Part shown: one piece after another, positions 62,956 through 64,000 of the stretch
Numbering within the stretch: position 1 is the stretch's first letter
Layout of the letters: each line of letters begins with the position of its first letter
Assembly: GCA_027078365.1 (NCBI GenBank)
Contig: JALWYQ010000044.1
Span: forward strand, 31,164-95,163
DNA length: 64,000 nt
Source of the DNA: Phycisphaerae bacterium
Lineage (GTDB): Bacteria; Planctomycetota; Phycisphaerae; Sedimentisphaerales; Sedimentisphaeraceae
Direction of reading: 5' to 3'
The notes under the pieces: generated by a model
What the model was told of the DNA's origin: nothing
What the model saw: only the letters and a program-made list of their open reading frames with translations
Databases searched by the model: none
Translations under genes and position numbers: made by a program

Positions 62956-62984
62956 TTGACCTTCCGTTGTCTGTCCGATATAGT
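62956..62984 (+). promoter_or_regulatory. Promoter of perR-rbr
   Basis: TTGACC (62956-62961), a 17-base spacer and TATAGT (62979-62984) are near-consensus sigma-70 elements 28 bases before the perR start. Just upstream TAAAA-TGGTATAG-TTTTA (62934-62951) is an AT inverted repeat that could be an operator for autoregulation, though not a perfect Per box. Confidence 0.7.
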
Positions 62985-63011
62985 ATCTGTACTTATTTAG
63001 GAGAGATTAAG

Positions 63012-63470
63012 ATGACCGAAATAATGAGTGACCCTAAAGCAGATGAAATGGTTGAGCAATTTAGGCAAAGATGTAAAGAGGTTGGCCTAAAGGTTACTCC
63101 GCAAAGGGTGGCAATATACAGAGCACTACTTGACTCGAAAGACCATCCAAGTGCTGAGAGTGTTTACCGAACGGTTAGTAGTGTGATGCCGAGTGTGTCT
63201 TTGGATACTGTAAATCGTACATTGTTGACCTTGGCCGAACTTGGGGTTGCGTTTGTAGTTGAGGGTACCGGTGATGTGCGCAGGTACGATGCTGTCTTGG
63301 ATAACCACCAGCACTTTCGCTGTATAAAATGTAAGAGAATACTTGATTTTCATTGTGACGAGTTTGATAACATAGAAACTCCTGAATTCCTGAAAGATAA
63401 ATGTACTGTCCTTAGAAGTAGCGTTTATTTTGAAGGTCTTTGCAGTGATTGCCAAGAGCAGGAATCTTAA
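63012..63470 (+). CDS. Fur family transcriptional regulator, PerR-like
   Basis: 152 residues from ATG 63012 with AGGAGA nine bases ahead. Winged helix (CKEVGLKVTPQRVAIYRALLDSKDHPSAESVYRTV, SLDTVNRTLLTLAELG) and C-terminal metal-binding half: DNHQHFRCIKCKRILDFHCDEF with structural-zinc CxxC, and LCSDCQEQES with the second CxxC. The linkage to rubrerythrin 33 nt downstream strongly suggests a peroxide-sensing PerR; Fur or Zur is less likely. An upstream in-frame start would overlap the promoter. Confidence 0.92.
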   Translation: MTEIMSDPKADEMVEQFRQRCKEVGLKVTPQRVAIYRALLDSKDHPSAESVYRTVSSVMPSVSLDTVNRTLLTLAELGVAFVVEGTGDVRRYDAVLDNHQHFRCIKCKRILDFHCDEFDNIETPEFLKDKCTVLRSSVYFEGLCSDCQEQES

Positions 63471-63503
63471 TGGTTTAATCAACCTATCTGTAGGAGAAGA
63501 AAT

Positions 63504-64000
63504 ATGGAACTTAAAGATAGCAAAACAGCACAGAATCTAATGACCGCATTTGCGGGTGAATCTCAAGCGAGAAATCGCTACACCTATGCGGCTAGCGTTG
63601 CTAAAAAAGAAGGTCTTGTCCAAATCGCAGCGATATTTGAAGAAACGGCAAACCAAGAAAAAGAACATGCTAAGAGGTTGTTTAAGTATATGGATGGGGC
63701 CGAGGTTGTTGTTAATGCAGCCTTTCCGTTTGGAACCATCGGTGATACAGTTTCAAATCTCATCGCAGCAGCGGCAGGTGAAGATCACGAAACAACTTCT
63801 ATGTATCCAGAGTTTGCCAAGGTTGCTGAAGAAGAGGGTTTCTCTCAGATAGCTGCGACGTTTAGGGCGATTGCGGTTGCTGAAGCGAGGCATAGAGATA
63901 GATTTCTTGCCTTGAAGAGAAATATAGAGCAAGGTAAGGTCTTTCGTAAAGATACAAAGTCTCGTTGGATTTGTAGGAATTGCGGTTATGTTCATGAAGG
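63504..64000 (+). CDS. rbr: Rubrerythrin (partial, C-terminus off the right edge)
   Basis: 165 residues to the edge, from an ATG behind TAGGAG. The di-iron four-helix domain shows LMTAFAGESQARNRYTYAA, FEETANQEKEHAKRLFKY and FRAIAVAEARHRDRF with the Glu/His ligands; the C-terminal rubredoxin-like domain starts WICRNCGYVHEG with the first CxxC. Reduces hydrogen peroxide in anaerobes. Probably cotranscribed with and repressed by the Fur-family gene just upstream. The second rubredoxin CxxC lies beyond the window. Confidence 0.94.
   Translation, partial: MELKDSKTAQNLMTAFAGESQARNRYTYAASVAKKEGLVQIAAIFEETANQEKEHAKRLFKYMDGAEVVVNAAFPFGTIGDTVSNLIAAAAGEDHETTSMYPEFAKVAEEEGFSQIAATFRAIAVAEARHRDRFLALKRNIEQGKVFRKDTKSRWICRNCGYVHE

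Overview
The window reads as a chromosomal segment of an anaerobic, Gram-negative-type planctomycete, most likely class Phycisphaerae (Sedimentisphaerales-like). The clues are moderate-to-low GC, a protein ending in a PEP-CTERM sorting tail (VPEPATMAILGLGG), a secreted subtilase ending in a dockerin-like module rich in D-x-D/N-x-D loops, an LptD/OstA-like outer-membrane protein, LolCDE-like transport genes, a Minf_1886-family protein, and a PerR-rubrerythrin pair typical of anaerobes. The taxonomic call is an inference from gene content. Almost everything is housekeeping or envelope biology. No integrase, phage module, CRISPR array or rRNA was seen.

Layout. 1-13.7 kb: fluoride exporter crcB with a DUF190 partner, an iron-sulfur aldo/keto reductase, a PEP-CTERM protein, a tandem HtrA protease and HtrA-like pseudoprotease, then ribH-nusB-parA-cupin, a TPR protein, a class V aminotransferase next to DUF1015, and a metallo-beta-lactamase-fold hydrolase. 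13.9-31.5 kb: secreted S8 protease with dockerin, LptD-like protein, class II aldolase, S41 protease, lysS followed by two FtsX-type permeases and a LolD-type ATPase, folC and dprA. 31.5-32.5 kb: a gene-poor AT-rich kilobase holding a good small-RNA candidate. 32.5-39.2 kb: a homologue of tRNA-queuosine mannosyltransferase, hpt, a second small-RNA candidate, yjbQ, a glycosyltransferase, truA, asd, a small BamE-like protein, a decayed TPR gene and tRNA-Leu(UAA). 39.2-44.8 kb: a leftward information-processing cluster holB-ricT-metG-Minf_1886-tmk, reminiscent of the yaa cluster of Firmicutes.

44.8-49.0 kb is the most plastic stretch: short word-like intergenic repeats in direct copies on the left and an inverted copy on the right enclose a PpiC-like protein, an inverted-repeat-bounded 229-bp element and a TPR gene made of twelve nearly identical 126-bp units. 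49.8-64 kb: pyrF, murD, prfB with a +1 programmed frameshift site, pepA, folE fused in context with a double-domain PTPS/QueD protein, two sugar-nucleotide SDR enzymes around an unassigned TIM-barrel-like protein, an esterase, a thioredoxin-like protein whose two half-folds are in swapped order, and perR-rbr running off the right edge.

The best candidates for undescribed biology are the swapped-order thioredoxin-like protein (62.1-62.7 kb), the two C-rich small-RNA candidates at 31.5 and 34.3 kb, the protease/pseudoprotease pair, and a bacterial Q-mannosyltransferase homologue. All need the computations named in each finding.
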